Origin: Sphingomonas jinjuensis
GTDB lineage: Bacteria > Pseudomonadota > Alphaproteobacteria > Sphingomonadales > Sphingomonadaceae
Length of the DNA stretch: 64,000 nt
Direction of reading: 5' to 3'
NCBI RefSeq assembly: GCF_014197105.1
Contig: NZ_JACIEV010000001.1
Location: 248,001-312,000, forward strand
Under the pieces are notes generated by a model that had not been told where the DNA came from, ran no database searches, and saw only the letters and a list, made by a program, of their open reading frames with translations. Within the stretch, counting starts at the first letter, position 1. Every line of letters begins with the position of its first letter. Of this stretch, positions 53,155-63,160 are shown piece after piece. Both the position numbers and the translations under genes were made by a program.

Positions 53155-53752
53155 GATAATGCTCCATGCGTTGCAGATAGCGGGCGAGGACGTCGATCTC
53201 GATGTTGACGGTGCTGCCCTGCGCCAGATCGCCGAGCGTCGTCACCGCCTGGGTGTGCGGGATCAGGTTGACCGCGAAGTGCGTCTCGCCGCCGTCCTGG
53301 TCGGTCACCTCGTTGACGGTCAGCGACACACCGTCGACCGTCACCGAGCCCTTGGGCGCGAGGAAGGGGGCGAGGCTGGCGGGCACGCGAAAGCCGACGC
53401 GGTGCGAATCGCCATCGGGGCAGACGCCGAGCACGTCGGCGACGCCGTCGACATGGCCGGTGACGATATGCCCGCCGAGCTCGTCGCCCAGCTTCATCGC
53501 GCGTTCGAGGTTCAGGCGGCGACCCTCGACCCACTGGTCGGTCGCGGTGCGGCTGATCGTTTCGTGCGACACGTCGACCGCGAAAAAGCCCGCGCCCTTG
53601 TCGACGACGGTCAGGCAGACGCCCGAGCAGGCGATCGACGCGCCCAGATCCACCGTCGCGGTGTCATAGGCGGTGTCGATCACGACTCGCGTGTCGCCGC
53701 GCTGTTCGACGCTGCGGATGGTGCCGATGTCGGAGACGATGCCGGTAAACAT
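53144..53752 (-). CDS. ribE: Riboflavin synthase alpha chain
   Basis: Dismutates two molecules of 6,7-dimethyl-8-ribityllumazine to riboflavin. The 202 residues are two tandem lumazine-binding domains: [12 protein letters not shown] with [14 protein letters not shown] in the first half, and [15 protein letters not shown] with [16 protein letters not shown] in the second. Its start lies inside the end of ribD (73-bp overlap) and its end overlaps ribB by 11 bp, so the three genes form one tightly packed unit. Confidence 0.96.
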   Translation of the reverse strand: MFTGIVSDIGTIRSVEQRGDTRVVIDTAYDTATVDLGASIACSGVCLTVVDKGAGFFAVDVSHETISRTATDQWVEGRRLNLERAMKLGDELGGHIVTGHVDGVADVLGVCPDGDSHRVGFRVPASLAPFLAPKGSVTVDGVSLTVNEVTDQDGGETHFAVNLIPHTQAVTTLGDLAQGSTVNIEIDVLARYLQRMEHYRGR

Positions 53753-54798
53753 GACGCGCGCTCGTATACCTCCAACCGGTCCACGCCAAGGCGCCGCGCG
53801 TCGGCAAGCCGCCAGCGACCGTGCGCGGCCGACAGGTCGGACAGGCCGACGTCGGCGATGCCGGGCTTGCCGCCGCCGATCAGGATCGGCGCGCGATAGA
53901 GGAGCAGGCGGTCGACGAGGTCGGCGCGGAGGAAGGCGGCGGCGGTTTGCGCGCCGCCTTCGACGAGAAGGTGGTCGGCGGGAAGGTCGATGATCGCTTG
54001 GGGAGAGGGGATCGACAGCCAGCCACCCTCACCCTTCGCTGCCTTCAGCAGCATTTTCCCTCTCCCAGCGGGAGAGGGAGGGAGGCGCGCAGCGCCGGAA
54101 GGGTGAGGGCGGGTGGAAAGGATCACCCTCTCCGGACTCCGCTCCTCCAGCCCCGGCAAGCGTACGTCGAGCCGCGGCGCATCCGCCTCGTACGTCCCCC
54201 GGCCCACCAGTATCGCCTCGTGCCGGCTGCGCTCCAGGTGCGCGTGCGCGCGCGACTCGGCGCCGGTGATCCAGCGGCTCGTGCCGTCGGCCATCGCGAT
54301 GCAGCCGTCGAGCGACGTGGCGAGCTTCAGGGTCACGAACGGGCGTCCCAGCGCGAGGCGGGTCAGGAACCCCGCCATCGAGCGGCGCGCGTCCTCGGCC
54401 CTCACGCCGGCCGTCACCGCCACGCCCGCCTCCCGCAGCCGGGCGAAGCCGCTGCCCGCGGTGCGCGGATCGGGATCCTCGATCCCTGCGACGACCCGCG
54501 TCACGCCGGCCGCGATCAGCGAGTCGCTGCACGCCGGCCCCCTCGTCGAGACATGGGCGCAAGGCTCCAGCGTCACATAGGCGGTGGCGCCGCGCGCACG
54601 CTCCCCCGCCTCGGCCAGCGCCATCGCCTCGGCATGCGGCCGCCCGCCGGGCTGGGTCCAGCAGCGGCCCACGACCCGGCCCGCGTCGTCGACGATCACG
54701 CAGCCGACGTTGGGATTGGGCGCCGTCCGCCCCCGGCCACGCTCCGCCAGCGCGAGGGCCGCCCCCATCCATCGCGCGTCGTTGGTCAGAGGCCCCAC
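53680..54798 (-). CDS. ribD: Riboflavin deaminase/reductase RibD with embedded repeat
   Basis: Bifunctional enzyme. The deaminase domain has [13 protein letters not shown] at 55-57 and cysteines 80 and 90 ([13 protein letters not shown]); the reductase domain has [40 protein letters not shown] and [11 protein letters not shown]. Residues 231 to about 259, from PHPSGAAR to KGEGGW, are encoded by a family C palindromic repeat on this strand and interrupt the usual short link between ERVILS and PQAIIDL. After the normal end LEVYER the frame runs on for about 25 codons into ribE, giving a 73-bp overlap. GTG start; 372 residues in total, longer than usual. Confidence 0.93.
   Translation of the reverse strand: MGPLTNDARWMGAALALAERGRGRTAPNPNVGCVIVDDAGRVVGRCWTQPGGRPHAEAMALAEAGERARGATAYVTLEPCAHVSTRGPACSDSLIAAGVTRVVAGIEDPDPRTAGSGFARLREAGVAVTAGVRAEDARRSMAGFLTRLALGRPFVTLKLATSLDGCIAMADGTSRWITGAESRAHAHLERSRHEAILVGRGTYEADAPRLDVRLPGLEERSPERVILSTRPHPSGAARLPPSPAGRGKMLLKAAKGEGGWLSIPSPQAIIDLPADHLLVEGGAQTAAAFLRADLVDRLLLYRAPILIGGGKPGIADVGLSDLSAAHGRWRLADARRLGVDRLEVYERASCLPASSPTSAPSAASNSAATRES
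54028..54107. repeat. Family C palindromic repeat inside the ribD coding sequence
   Basis: An 80-bp element with outer arms CTCACCCTTCGC and GGAAGGGTGAG and the inner CCCTCTCCC/GGGAGAGGG hairpin. Read on the minus strand it aligns without gaps to 44626-44705 (10 differences by hand). It is translated in frame as part of RibD with no stop codon. Including two flanking bases on each side shared with the other copies the unit is 84 bp, or 28 codons. Confidence 0.88.
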
Positions 54799-55133
54799 TT
54801 GTCCATCGCGTTGTCGACCGCCTGGAACTGCGCTTTAACCTTGTCCTCGCGGGCCTTCTGCTCGGCCATGCGTTTGGCCTTGATCGGCCCGTCGATCTTC
54901 TGCTGGGCGACGATGTCGGCATCGCTGCGATCGGCACGCCATTGCTCGACGTAGACGATCTCGGGCCGGTATTCGCGCTCGAACCGGCTGTCGTGCGCGA
55001 ATGCCCAGACCAGGAAGCCGGTGATCGCCATGGCCGCGATCAGGAACCAATATTCATAGGGCTCGCGCGTGGCGAGGAAGTAGCGCAGGTCACGATAGGC
55101 GCGAACCGGCGCGAAGCGGCGGAAATACCTCAT
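54786..55133 (-). CDS. Small single-helix membrane protein upstream of ribD
   Basis: A 115-residue protein with a basic N-terminus (MRYFRRFAPVRAYRDLRYFL), one membrane helix (about residues 27-45, YWFLIAAMAITGFLVWAF) and a charged, Lys/Arg/Glu-rich tail ending NAMDKWGL. Family is not recognised; similar small proteins sit by ribD in related genomes as far as I recall. The stop overlaps the ribD start by 13 bp, so it is the first gene of the riboflavin run. No FMN riboswitch is visible in the 89 bp upstream. Confidence 0.72.
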   Translation of the reverse strand: MRYFRRFAPVRAYRDLRYFLATREPYEYWFLIAAMAITGFLVWAFAHDSRFEREYRPEIVYVEQWRADRSDADIVAQQKIDGPIKAKRMAEQKAREDKVKAQFQAVDNAMDKWGL

Positions 55134-55222
55134 GACCACTAATGTAGGTGTTGAGGGGCATCGCGGCCAGTGGTCGCGATGCCCCCGCCCGGTGCCGCAC
55201 CGTGGGGCGGTGCGGCAGCGTG

Positions 55223-55891
55223 TCACATGCCGTCCTTCAGGACGAAGCGCAGCGTCATCGTCCGCCATGCCTCGACCGGCACGCCGCCTCTATTGCCGGG
55301 CTTGAAGCGCCACTTGGCGAGCGCCCGATCGAATGTCGCGCGCCAGAAGTCGTCGCTCGTCGCGCGGACCTGCTGCGCCTCCTTCACGCGGCCGTCGACG
55401 CCGATCAGCACGCGGATGGTAACGCTGCCCTCGCGCCCCGCACGGCGTTCGGCGGGGGGATACATCGGCTGGAGATCGGCGGCGTAGCGTTGGTCGATAC
55501 TGGGTTCGACAAGGGCTGGGAGCGGCGGGGGTGGCGGCTCGACCGGGACCGGCAGCGGTTCGGCCTTGCCGATCAGGTCGGACGACGGCGGTGTCGGCGG
55601 CAGGGTATCCGTCGTGTCCATCGCGTCCACGGGCTTGACCGGCAGGTCGAGCGGCGGAACCGGGGTGAAGATCTTCTCCGCCGGCGGCGTCTTCGGCTGC
55701 GGCTGGGGCTCGGGCGGCGGCGGTATGTCCAGCGGATCGGTGAAGACGCTGATAGGACCGCTGGGCTTGAATTTCTCGACGTGCGGCGCGGCGAAGATCA
55801 GCGCGGCGACGACCGCGGCGTTGATCGCGATCGCGGCGCCCAGGCCCGCAGGGTTGAAGCGAGACGGCGGCAGATGATGGTTGGCGTACAT
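55223..55891 (-). CDS. TonB family energy transducer
   Basis: A 222-residue protein with an N-terminal membrane helix (about residues 18-36), a proline-rich periplasmic spacer (DPLDIPPPPEPQPQPKTPP and more), and a C-terminal TonB domain with MYPPAERRAGREGSVTIRV and WRFKPGNRGG. It would couple proton motive force to outer-membrane receptors. GGAG precedes the chosen ATG giving MYANHHLPPS. No exbB/exbD or receptor is adjacent. A palindrome resembling alphaproteobacterial Zur sites lies 50 bp upstream. Confidence 0.9.
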   Translation of the reverse strand: MYANHHLPPSRFNPAGLGAAIAINAAVVAALIFAAPHVEKFKPSGPISVFTDPLDIPPPPEPQPQPKTPPAEKIFTPVPPLDLPVKPVDAMDTTDTLPPTPPSSDLIGKAEPLPVPVEPPPPPLPALVEPSIDQRYAADLQPMYPPAERRAGREGSVTIRVLIGVDGRVKEAQQVRATSDDFWRATFDRALAKWRFKPGNRGGVPVEAWRTMTLRFVLKDGM

Positions 55892-55939
55892 GGTCTTCTC
55901 CCATGCTCGGCTGGCCACGATGGCCGGCAGGGGAAACAG

Positions 55940-55953
55940 AATGTTACAACATT
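55940..55953 (-). promoter_or_regulatory. Palindromic operator upstream of tonB, Zur-like
   Basis: AATGTT-AC-AACATT is a perfect 6-bp inverted repeat, extended by TAC/G on one side. It resembles the ATGTTAT-ATAACAT core of alphaproteobacterial zinc-uptake-regulator sites. On the minus strand it overlaps a possible promoter (TTGACG, then TAACAT after 15 bp). Confidence 0.45.
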
Positions 55954-55980
55954 ACGATCCTCGTCAAGCGGAATGATATG

Positions 55981-57321
55981 TCATATCCCCGCTGCCACCG
56001 AGAGACGTTCGATCGCACGACGCTCGCCGATCAGCGGCAGCACCAGCGCCATGTCCGGCCCCTGGTCGCGTGCCGTCAGCGCCTGACGCAGCGGCAGGAA
56101 CAGCGCCTTGCCCTTGCGCCCGGTCCGCTCCTTCAGCGCCCCCGTCAGCGCGTGCCAGGGGTCGCCCACCCAGTCGAGCGACCGCGCCGCGTCGGCGGCC
56201 TTGGCGAGATAGGCGCGCGTCTCGTCGTCGAAGGCCGGCGGCGCCACCGGCCCCTCGATCACGCCCCACCAGTCCGCCGCCTCGCCGACGCTGTGAAGAT
56301 TGGGCCGCACCGCCGTCCACGCCGCCTCGGTCATTCCGGCGGGCAGGCGATCGCGCACGCTGTCGAAGTCGAGTTGGTGGACGATGCGCGCGTTGAGCCC
56401 GGACAGCTCGCTTTCGTCGAACCGGGCGGGCGCGCGGCCGAAATGCACGAAGTCGAAGCTATCGATCAGCGGCTGCACCTCGACATGCGGCTCGACCGGC
56501 TCGCTGGTGCCGATCCGCGCCAGCAACGACCGCACCGCGGCAGGCTCGATCCCGACCTCGCGGAAATGATCGACGCTCAGCGAGCCGAGCCGCTTCGACA
56601 GCTTGCCCTCCGCCCCGGTCAGCAGCGCCTCGTGCGCGAAGGCCGGCGGGCTGGCGCCCATCGCATCGAACATCTGCAGCTGGAGCGCGGTGTTCGACAC
56701 ATGGTCCTCGCCACGCACGACATGGGTGATGCCGAGATCGATGTCGTCGATCGCGCTCGGCAGCATGTAGAGCCACGATCCGTCGGCGCGGCGCACCACG
56801 GGGTCGCTCATCGTGGCGGGATCGAAATGCTGCGGGCCGCGGATTAGGTCGTCCCACTCGATCGGCCGATCATGCTCGAGCCGGAAGCGCCAGTGCGGGC
56901 GCACGCCCTCCTCCTCGAACCGCGCGCGATCGTCGTCGGACAGCCGCAACGCCGCACGGTCATAGACCGGCGGCATGCCGCGGCCGAGCAGCACCTTGCG
57001 TTTCAGGTCCAGTTCCGCCTGGGTCTCATAGGCCGGATAGATCCGCCCCGCCGCAACCAGCGCGTCGAAGCGCTCCTCGTACAGCGCGAAGCGGGCGGAC
57101 TGGCGCACCTCGTCGTCGGGCGCCAGCCCCAGCCAGGCGAGATCGGTTCGGATCGCCTCGACGAACCGCTCCTCGCTGCGCGCGGCATCGGTATCGTCGA
57201 TCCGCAGAAGGAACCGCCCGCCGTTCACCCGCGCCCACAGCCAGTTATGCAGCGCGGTACGGATGTTGCCGACATGAAGCCGGCCGGTCGGCGAGGGGGC
57301 GAAGCGGGTAACGATGGTCAT
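55981..57321 (-). CDS. gltX: Glutamyl-tRNA synthetase
   Basis: Charges tRNA-Glu (and in many alphaproteobacteria tRNA-Gln for later amidation). The 446-residue class I enzyme has the HIGH-equivalent in APSPTGRLHVGNIRTA, LLRIDDTDAARS, the KMSKS-equivalent EGKLSKRLG and HVVRGEDHVSNT. It is shorter than the 470-residue GltX1 type and resembles the second paralogue GltX2; which one this is cannot be settled here. The PIN toxin gene ends 13 bp upstream on the same strand. Confidence 0.94.
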   Translation of the reverse strand: MTIVTRFAPSPTGRLHVGNIRTALHNWLWARVNGGRFLLRIDDTDAARSEERFVEAIRTDLAWLGLAPDDEVRQSARFALYEERFDALVAAGRIYPAYETQAELDLKRKVLLGRGMPPVYDRAALRLSDDDRARFEEEGVRPHWRFRLEHDRPIEWDDLIRGPQHFDPATMSDPVVRRADGSWLYMLPSAIDDIDLGITHVVRGEDHVSNTALQLQMFDAMGASPPAFAHEALLTGAEGKLSKRLGSLSVDHFREVGIEPAAVRSLLARIGTSEPVEPHVEVQPLIDSFDFVHFGRAPARFDESELSGLNARIVHQLDFDSVRDRLPAGMTEAAWTAVRPNLHSVGEAADWWGVIEGPVAPPAFDDETRAYLAKAADAARSLDWVGDPWHALTGALKERTGRKGKALFLPLRQALTARDQGPDMALVLPLIGERRAIERLSVAAGI

Positions 57322-57334
57322 GGCCTTCAGTGCT

Positions 57335-57742
57335 TCAGTAGGTCACCACGTCAAGATCGTAACTGGCGGCCGCCGTTATCAACGCGCGATCGAGCGACGC
57401 CAAGGATGCTCCACTCGTCAGGGCCAGATGCAGATAAGCGGCGTCGTAGGCAGTCAATCCATGGCGATCCGCAAGAGCGGAAATACCCATCCAGCCTGCA
57501 TCGGGCGCGAGTAAGCTAGTGACGACGCCGAAATCACGCATCTTTTCGATTGCCGCCTGCCGGCCAGCGCGCGTCAGTCGCCCCCGCCTCTCCGCAACAT
57601 GGAGAAGGTTGACCACTTCGACGGACCAATGAGGCGGCGCTGCGAGCGGCCCAGCCGTCAGTCGCATGGCGACATGCCCAGGCCAAGGCTCCTCGTCGAT
57701 CAGGACCGTCGGCGCAATGATCGACGCGTCGACGACGATCAC
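57335..57742 (-). CDS. vapC: VapC-type PIN domain toxin
   Basis: A 135-residue PIN ribonuclease. The acidic catalytic residues are visible: Asp5 in MIVVDASI, Glu in HWSVEVVNLLH, Asp in LTAYDAAYLHLA and a final Asp in ASLDRAL. PIN toxins cleave tRNA or rRNA. The GTG start overlaps the antitoxin stop by 4 bp (GTGA). It lies next to gltX and prs, both essential genes, without a functional link. Confidence 0.86.
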   Translation of the reverse strand: MIVVDASIIAPTVLIDEEPWPGHVAMRLTAGPLAAPPHWSVEVVNLLHVAERRGRLTRAGRQAAIEKMRDFGVVTSLLAPDAGWMGISALADRHGLTAYDAAYLHLALTSGASLASLDRALITAAASYDLDVVTY

Positions 57743-58002
57743 CCGCGATTACGCCCTTCGGCGATCCAATCTGCGATTTCGGCGCGCGTGGTGGCTGGAA
57801 TACCCTCTGCCTTCATCTCGTTGCGAACAGAGGCAAGTGCGGTGAAGGCCTGCCGACGACGCTCCACGACATCCATTTCGGGCGGGATCAAGCGCGCCAC
57901 TTCCCGACCATGTCGTGTAATTGAAATCGCACCCTCTTCGGCGACGGCAGCGACCATCTCCGACAAGCGATCCTTGAATTCAGCGATGGGAACGTGACGC
58001 AT
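57739..58002 (-). CDS. vapB: Phd/YefM-type antitoxin
   Basis: An 87-residue protein starting [20 protein letters not shown], with the segment [15 protein letters not shown], which is the Phd/YefM DNA-binding domain, and a C-terminal toxin-binding tail ([20 protein letters not shown]). GGAAGG lies 9 bases before the ATG. It is translated just before and coupled to the VapC-type toxin. The 115 bp toward prs carry its promoter; I did not find a clear operator palindrome. Confidence 0.86.
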   Translation of the reverse strand: MRHVPIAEFKDRLSEMVAAVAEEGAISITRHGREVARLIPPEMDVVERRRQAFTALASVRNEMKAEGIPATTRAEIADWIAEGRNRG

Positions 58003-58117
58003 CGACACAAACCTTCCGGCCAAAATAATAGCCGTAATCGTTCGATTCGACAAGACATCAGCTTGGCGAGGGGAGGCCACGCCTCTAAGGCGCTCCGATT
58101 CGCGCAAGGGGACCCAC

Positions 58118-59053
58118 ATGAAGCTCATCACCGGCAACTCGAACCTCCCGCTCGCCAAGGCGATTGCGGAATATTGCGAACTGCCGTTGACCGAGGCGCT
58201 GGTGCGCCGCTTCGCCGACGAGGAAGTGTTCGTCGAGATCATGGAGAACGTCCGCGGCGAGGACGTATTCGTGGTTCAGTCGACGGGCTATCCCGCCAAC
58301 GACAACCTCATGGAACTGCTGATCATCATCGACGCGCTGAAGCGTGCGTCGGCGCGGCGCATCACCGCGGTGATCCCCTATTTCGGCTATGCCCGCCAGG
58401 ACCGGAAGCCCGGCCCGCGCACCCCGATTTCCGCCAAGCTGGTGGCCAACCTGATCACCGTCGCCGGCGCCGATCGCGTCCTGTCGGTCGATCTCCACGC
58501 CGGGCAGATCCAGGGCTTCTTCGATATCCCGACCGACAACCTGTATGCCGCGCCGGTGATGAGCGCCGACATCCAGGCGCGGTTCCAGGATCGCAACCTG
58601 ATGGTCGTGTCGCCCGACGTCGGTGGCGTCGTCCGCGCGCGCGTGCTGGCGAAGCGGCTCGACAACGCCCCGCTCGCGATCGTCGACAAGCGCCGCGAGC
58701 GCGCGGGCGAATCGGAGGTGATGAACATCATCGGCGAGGTCGAGGGCCGCTTCTGCATCCTGATCGACGACATCGTCGATTCGGCGGGCACGCTGTGCAA
58801 TGCCGCAGCGGCGCTGCGTGAAGCGGGGGCGGAGGACGTCGTCGCCTATGTCACCCACGGCGTGCTGTCGGGCGGCGCGGTCGCGCGCGTCGACGGATCG
58901 GCGCTGACCGAACTCGTCATCACCGACTCGATCGGCAACCAGGAGGCGATCTCGGCGACCGCCAAGATCCGCCACCTGCCGATCGCGCCGCTGCTGGGCG
59001 AGGCGATCAAGCGGATCGCGGACGAATCCAGCGTGTCGTCGCTCTTCGACTGA
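58118..59053 (+). CDS. prs: Ribose-phosphate pyrophosphokinase
   Basis: Makes PRPP from ribose 5-phosphate and ATP for purine, pyrimidine, histidine and tryptophan synthesis. The 311-residue enzyme has [50 protein letters not shown], the [11 protein letters not shown] loop and the PRPP signature [14 protein letters not shown]. Length is normal. It is divergent from the vapBC-type pair. Confidence 0.97.
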   Translation: MKLITGNSNLPLAKAIAEYCELPLTEALVRRFADEEVFVEIMENVRGEDVFVVQSTGYPANDNLMELLIIIDALKRASARRITAVIPYFGYARQDRKPGPRTPISAKLVANLITVAGADRVLSVDLHAGQIQGFFDIPTDNLYAAPVMSADIQARFQDRNLMVVSPDVGGVVRARVLAKRLDNAPLAIVDKRRERAGESEVMNIIGEVEGRFCILIDDIVDSAGTLCNAAAALREAGAEDVVAYVTHGVLSGGAVARVDGSALTELVITDSIGNQEAISATAKIRHLPIAPLLGEAIKRIADESSVSSLFD

Positions 59054-59103
59054 GCCCGGCCAGCCGCCGACCCAGCCATTCTCTACCGCCTGGAGGACGA
59101 AAG

Positions 59104-59122
59104 TGTCGCGGATGATGCGACA
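59104..59122 (+). terminator. Weak hairpin after prs
   Basis: TGTCGC and GCGACA pair over 6 bp with a 7-base loop, about 50 bp after the prs stop and just before the convergent PilZ gene ends. There is no T-run, so this is a weak call. Confidence 0.3.
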
Positions 59123-59140
59123 GGAAGCGCCGGCGGCGGC

Positions 59141-59470
59141 CTAGCGGTCCCCCAGCGCCACGATATGCTCGAACACCGCGGGATGCAGCGGCTTGGCGAG
59201 CGAGCAGCCGTACAGGAACTTGTCGCGCCACTGCACCGTGCCCTCGAGTCCGGCGAGCCCCGGCAACGTCAGCCACACGACCGAGCCGGGCCACAGCGTG
59301 AAGCTGGTTTCGGCACGGAACCCCGTCAGCGACAGGTCGGTGATGTCGATCTCGAACCGCGTCTGCCCGCGGTCGCGCAGCTTCGCGCGCAGCTTCACCG
59401 GCCGACGCAACGCCCGGCGCTGCTCGCTGCCGAACATGTCGAACGACGGGGTCATGCGGGCCTGTTCCAT
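59141..59470 (-). CDS. PilZ domain protein
   Basis: A 109-residue single-domain protein. The c-di-GMP-binding signature is present: an arginine-rich RRALRRPVKL near residue 18 and DLSLTGFRAE as the D/NxSxxG motif near residue 45. It probably acts as a stand-alone c-di-GMP receptor controlling motility, adhesion or polysaccharide. An alternative start at 59455 gives MTPSFDMFG. It converges with prs. Confidence 0.88.
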   Translation of the reverse strand: MEQARMTPSFDMFGSEQRRALRRPVKLRAKLRDRGQTRFEIDITDLSLTGFRAETSFTLWPGSVVWLTLPGLAGLEGTVQWRDKFLYGCSLAKPLHPAVFEHIVALGDR

Positions 59471-59495
59471 GGATGGGGACCATGCCAGCCCATGC

Positions 59496-59630
59496 TTACC
59501 ATTGCGTTAGCGCTACCCAGAGGCGCGCCCGTTTGCCGTCGCGATCGGGATACAAAGCGGCAACCATCCGGCCATCCTCCCCAACCGCCAGATATTGCGA
59601 TGCAGTCGCATCAGAGAGACGCTCCACCAT
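59496..59630 (-). CDS. Possible small hypothetical protein
   Basis: An open frame giving MVERLSDATASQYLAVGEDG then RMVAALYPDRDGKRARLWVAL, 44 residues, in an otherwise empty 240-bp gap between the PilZ protein and sucC. The composition (balanced, one tryptophan-rich end) looks protein-like, but there is no clear ribosome binding site. A longer version could begin at an ATG near 59693. I do not recognise a family. Confidence 0.3.
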   Translation of the reverse strand: MVERLSDATASQYLAVGEDGRMVAALYPDRDGKRARLWVALTQW

Positions 59631-59711
59631 CGTGGAGGGTGGATTCGTCCGCCCGCCTGTGCAAAGGGCTGAACGAACCATTCCCGACAGCATCATAAGG
59701 CGAGGCCGCCC

Positions 59712-60911
<1,200 letters not shown>

Positions 60912-61004
60912 ACCGCATCTCATCTTGACGGGAAATTGCGCGGGCTCGGACGCCATGTCCGGGCCCGACGCGTTGGCACAGTGTAAATGCCGTTACGGCA
61001 ACGC

Positions 61005-61044
61005 CGGTTTTCCGTACCGCACTTGCGAAAACGACGGAAAACCG
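61005..61044. promoter_or_regulatory. 11-bp inverted repeat in the etfB leader
   Basis: CGGTTTTCCGT and ACGGAAAACCG are perfect inverted copies separated by 18 bp, 63 bp before the etfB start in the 195-bp gap after sucC. No T-run follows. It could be an operator or a leader RNA stem. Confidence 0.5.
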
Positions 61045-61106
61045 CCATGTGACAAGCCGATGCGAGGGCGTAAACGCCCTTGCCGGCAGGAGCTGGAAGG
61101 ACGCTG

Positions 61107-61853
61107 ATGAAGGTACTGGTCCCGGTCAAGCGCGTGCTTGACTATAACGTGAAGCCCCGGGTGAAGGCCGACGGCAGCGGCGTCGACCTGGCCAACGTCA
61201 AGATGAGCATGAACCCCTTCGACGAAATCGCCGTCGAAGAGGCGATCCGTCTCAAGGACAAGGGCGTTACCGAGATCGTCGTCGTGTCGATCGGCGAGCA
61301 GAAGGCGCAGGAAACGCTGCGTACCGCGCTGGCGATGGGCGCCGATCGCGCGATCCTGGTCACGAGCGAGGAAAGGGTCGAGCCGCTCGGCGTCGCCAAA
61401 ATCCTGAAGGCGATCGCCGACGAGGAGAAGCCCGACCTGATCATCCTCGGCAAGCAGGCGATCGACGACGATAACAATCAGACCGGGCAGATGCTCGCCG
61501 GCCTGATGGGCGTCGGCCAGGGTACCTTCGCCTCGAAGGTCGAGCTGGCCGAGGGCAGCGTCACGGTGACGCGCGAAGTCGATGGCGGGCTCGAGACCGA
61601 CAAGCTGACGCTGCCGGCGATCATCACCACCGACCTTCGCCTCAACGAGCCGCGCTACGCCTCGCTGCCTAACATCATGAAGGCGAAGTCGAAGCCCTTG
61701 GCGCAGAAGACCGCCGCCGATTACGGCGTCGACGTCGCGCCGCGCCTGACGACGCTGAAGGTCGTCGAGCCGGCGAAGCGCACCGCGGGCGTCAAGGTCG
61801 CCGATGTCGACGAGCTGGTCGGCAAGCTGAAGGCGATGGGCATCGCGAAGTAA
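61107..61853 (+). CDS. etfB: Electron transfer flavoprotein beta subunit
   Basis: With EtfA it carries electrons from acyl-CoA and other dehydrogenases to ETF-ubiquinone oxidoreductase. The 248-residue product starts [19 protein letters not shown] and has [18 protein letters not shown] and [18 protein letters not shown], the AMP/FAD contact region. GGAAGG precedes the ATG at a good distance. The gap to etfA is 138 bp and holds a 106-bp repeat. Confidence 0.97.
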   Translation: MKVLVPVKRVLDYNVKPRVKADGSGVDLANVKMSMNPFDEIAVEEAIRLKDKGVTEIVVVSIGEQKAQETLRTALAMGADRAILVTSEERVEPLGVAKILKAIADEEKPDLIILGKQAIDDDNNQTGQMLAGLMGVGQGTFASKVELAEGSVTVTREVDGGLETDKLTLPAIITTDLRLNEPRYASLPNIMKAKSKPLAQKTAADYGVDVAPRLTTLKVVEPAKRTAGVKVADVDELVGKLKAMGIAK

Positions 61854-61861
61854 GATCATCA

Positions 61862-61967
61862 CCGTTCGTGGTGAGGAGAGGCTGAGGGCAGCCGAAGCCT
61901 CGTCTCGAACCACCTGTCCTTCGAGACGCCGCTTCGGCTTCGCTCAGCGGCTGCTTAGGACGAACGG
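61862..61967. repeat. Family D 106-bp inverted repeat between etfB and etfA
   Basis: Outer arms CCGTTCGTGGTGAGG and CTTAGGACGAACGG, in opposite orientation to the ribB-ribH copy at 51904-52009, with 7 differences over 106 bp by hand count. Both copies sit inside operons between genes that must be co-expressed. Confidence 0.88.
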
Positions 61968-61991
61968 AACGGTAGAACGAGAGGATTTGAT

Positions 61992-62921
61992 ATGAAGACT
62001 CTAGTCTGGGTCGAGCACGACGGCACCGCCGTCAAGGACGCCACCCTCGCCGCGGTGACCGCGGCATCGAAGCTGGGCGAGGTCCATCTCCTCGTCGCCG
62101 GGCAGGGCGTCGATGGCGTCGCGCAGGCCGCCGCCAAGATCGCCGGCGTCGGCAAGGTTCACGTCGCCGACGACGCCGCCTATGCGCATGCGCTGGCGGA
62201 GAATGTCGCGCCGCTCGTCGTCGAGCTGATGGGGCACCACGACGCCTTCGTCGTCCCGGCGACCACTACCGGCAAGAACATCGCGCCGCGCGTCGCCGCG
62301 CTGCTCGACGTCATGCAGATCAGCGACATCCTGTCGGTCGAGAGCGAGGACACCTTCACCCGCCCGATCTATGCCGGCAACGCGATCGCGACGGTCCAGA
62401 CCAAGGACGCCAAGAAGGTCATCACCGTCCGCGGCACCGCGTTCGAGAAGGCGGCGACCGAGGGCGGTTCGGCCGAGATCGAGGCGGTGGCCGCGACCGG
62501 CGACAAGGGTCTGTCGACCTTCGAGGGCGCCGAGATCGCGCAGAACGCGCGGCCCGAGCTGACCAGCGCCAAGATCATCGTATCGGGCGGCCGCGCGCTG
62601 GGCTCGTCGGATCAGTTCCACGCACTGATCGATCCGCTGGCCGATAAGCTGGGCGCGGGCGTCGGCGCCAGCCGCGCCGCGGTCGACGCCGGCTATGCCC
62701 CCAACGACTATCAGGTCGGCCAGACCGGCAAGATCGTCGCGCCGGAGGTGTATGTCGCGGTCGGTATCTCGGGCGCGATCCAGCACCTCGCCGGCATGAA
62801 GGATTCGAAGGTCATCGTCGCGATCAACAAGGACGAGGACGCGCCGATCTTCCAGGTAGCCGACATCGGGCTGGTGGGCGACTTGTTCAAGCTGGTGCCG
62901 GAGCTGACCGAGAAGTTGTGA
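61992..62921 (+). CDS. etfA: Electron transfer flavoprotein alpha subunit
   Basis: A 309-residue FAD-binding partner of EtfB. It starts [19 protein letters not shown], has [20 protein letters not shown] in the first domain and the C-terminal FAD-binding block with [30 protein letters not shown] and [20 protein letters not shown] then [10 protein letters not shown]. It follows etfB after a repeat-filled gap and ends in a strong hairpin. Confidence 0.97.
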   Translation: MKTLVWVEHDGTAVKDATLAAVTAASKLGEVHLLVAGQGVDGVAQAAAKIAGVGKVHVADDAAYAHALAENVAPLVVELMGHHDAFVVPATTTGKNIAPRVAALLDVMQISDILSVESEDTFTRPIYAGNAIATVQTKDAKKVITVRGTAFEKAATEGGSAEIEAVAATGDKGLSTFEGAEIAQNARPELTSAKIIVSGGRALGSSDQFHALIDPLADKLGAGVGASRAAVDAGYAPNDYQVGQTGKIVAPEVYVAVGISGAIQHLAGMKDSKVIVAINKDEDAPIFQVADIGLVGDLFKLVPELTEKL

Positions 62922-62929
62922 CGGCGGAA

Positions 62930-62952
62930 GGCGGGCAGCGATGCTGCCCGCC
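62930..62952 (+). terminator. Hairpin after etfA
   Basis: GGCGGGCAGC and GCTGCCCGCC pair perfectly over 10 bp with a GAT loop, 9 bp after the etfA stop. A second GC-rich hairpin follows. No T-run is present, but the stability makes it a good candidate for ending the etf transcript. The rest of the 239-bp gap to 63160 holds one family F hairpin and no gene. Confidence 0.55.
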
Positions 62953-63113
62953 GGTGCCGCCTGGCGGCATCCGCCGGCACGGCCGGCGGAGCAACGGCGC
63001 CGTCCGACGACGCGGGATTAACTCCCGCGTCGGTGCCTCACGCATGACGGCGGTAAGGAAAGCGCGACTGGGCTCGGGGTGACAGGGCGAAGGCGGAATA
63101 GCCGCCCCACCCC

Positions 63114-63140
63114 GTCATTCCCGCGCAGGCGGGAATGACG
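63114..63140. repeat. Family F single hairpin
   Basis: GTCATTCCCGCGCAGGCGGG then AATGAC is a near-perfect hairpin with arms GTCATTCCCGC and GCGGGAATGAC. It lies between the convergent etfA and UbiH-type genes and can fold on both strands. Confidence 0.8.
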
Positions 63141-63160
63141 GGGGTGGGTGGAGCCCCCTC

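Noticed and set aside
55134..55222. FMN riboswitch upstream of the riboflavin genes
   Set aside because: The gap is only 89 bp and shows none of the conserved RFN-element blocks.
60925..61107. A cysteine-containing 60-codon frame between sucC and etfB
   Set aside because: It runs across the 11-bp inverted repeat up to the etfB start, lacks a ribosome binding site, and its composition reflects the non-coding leader.
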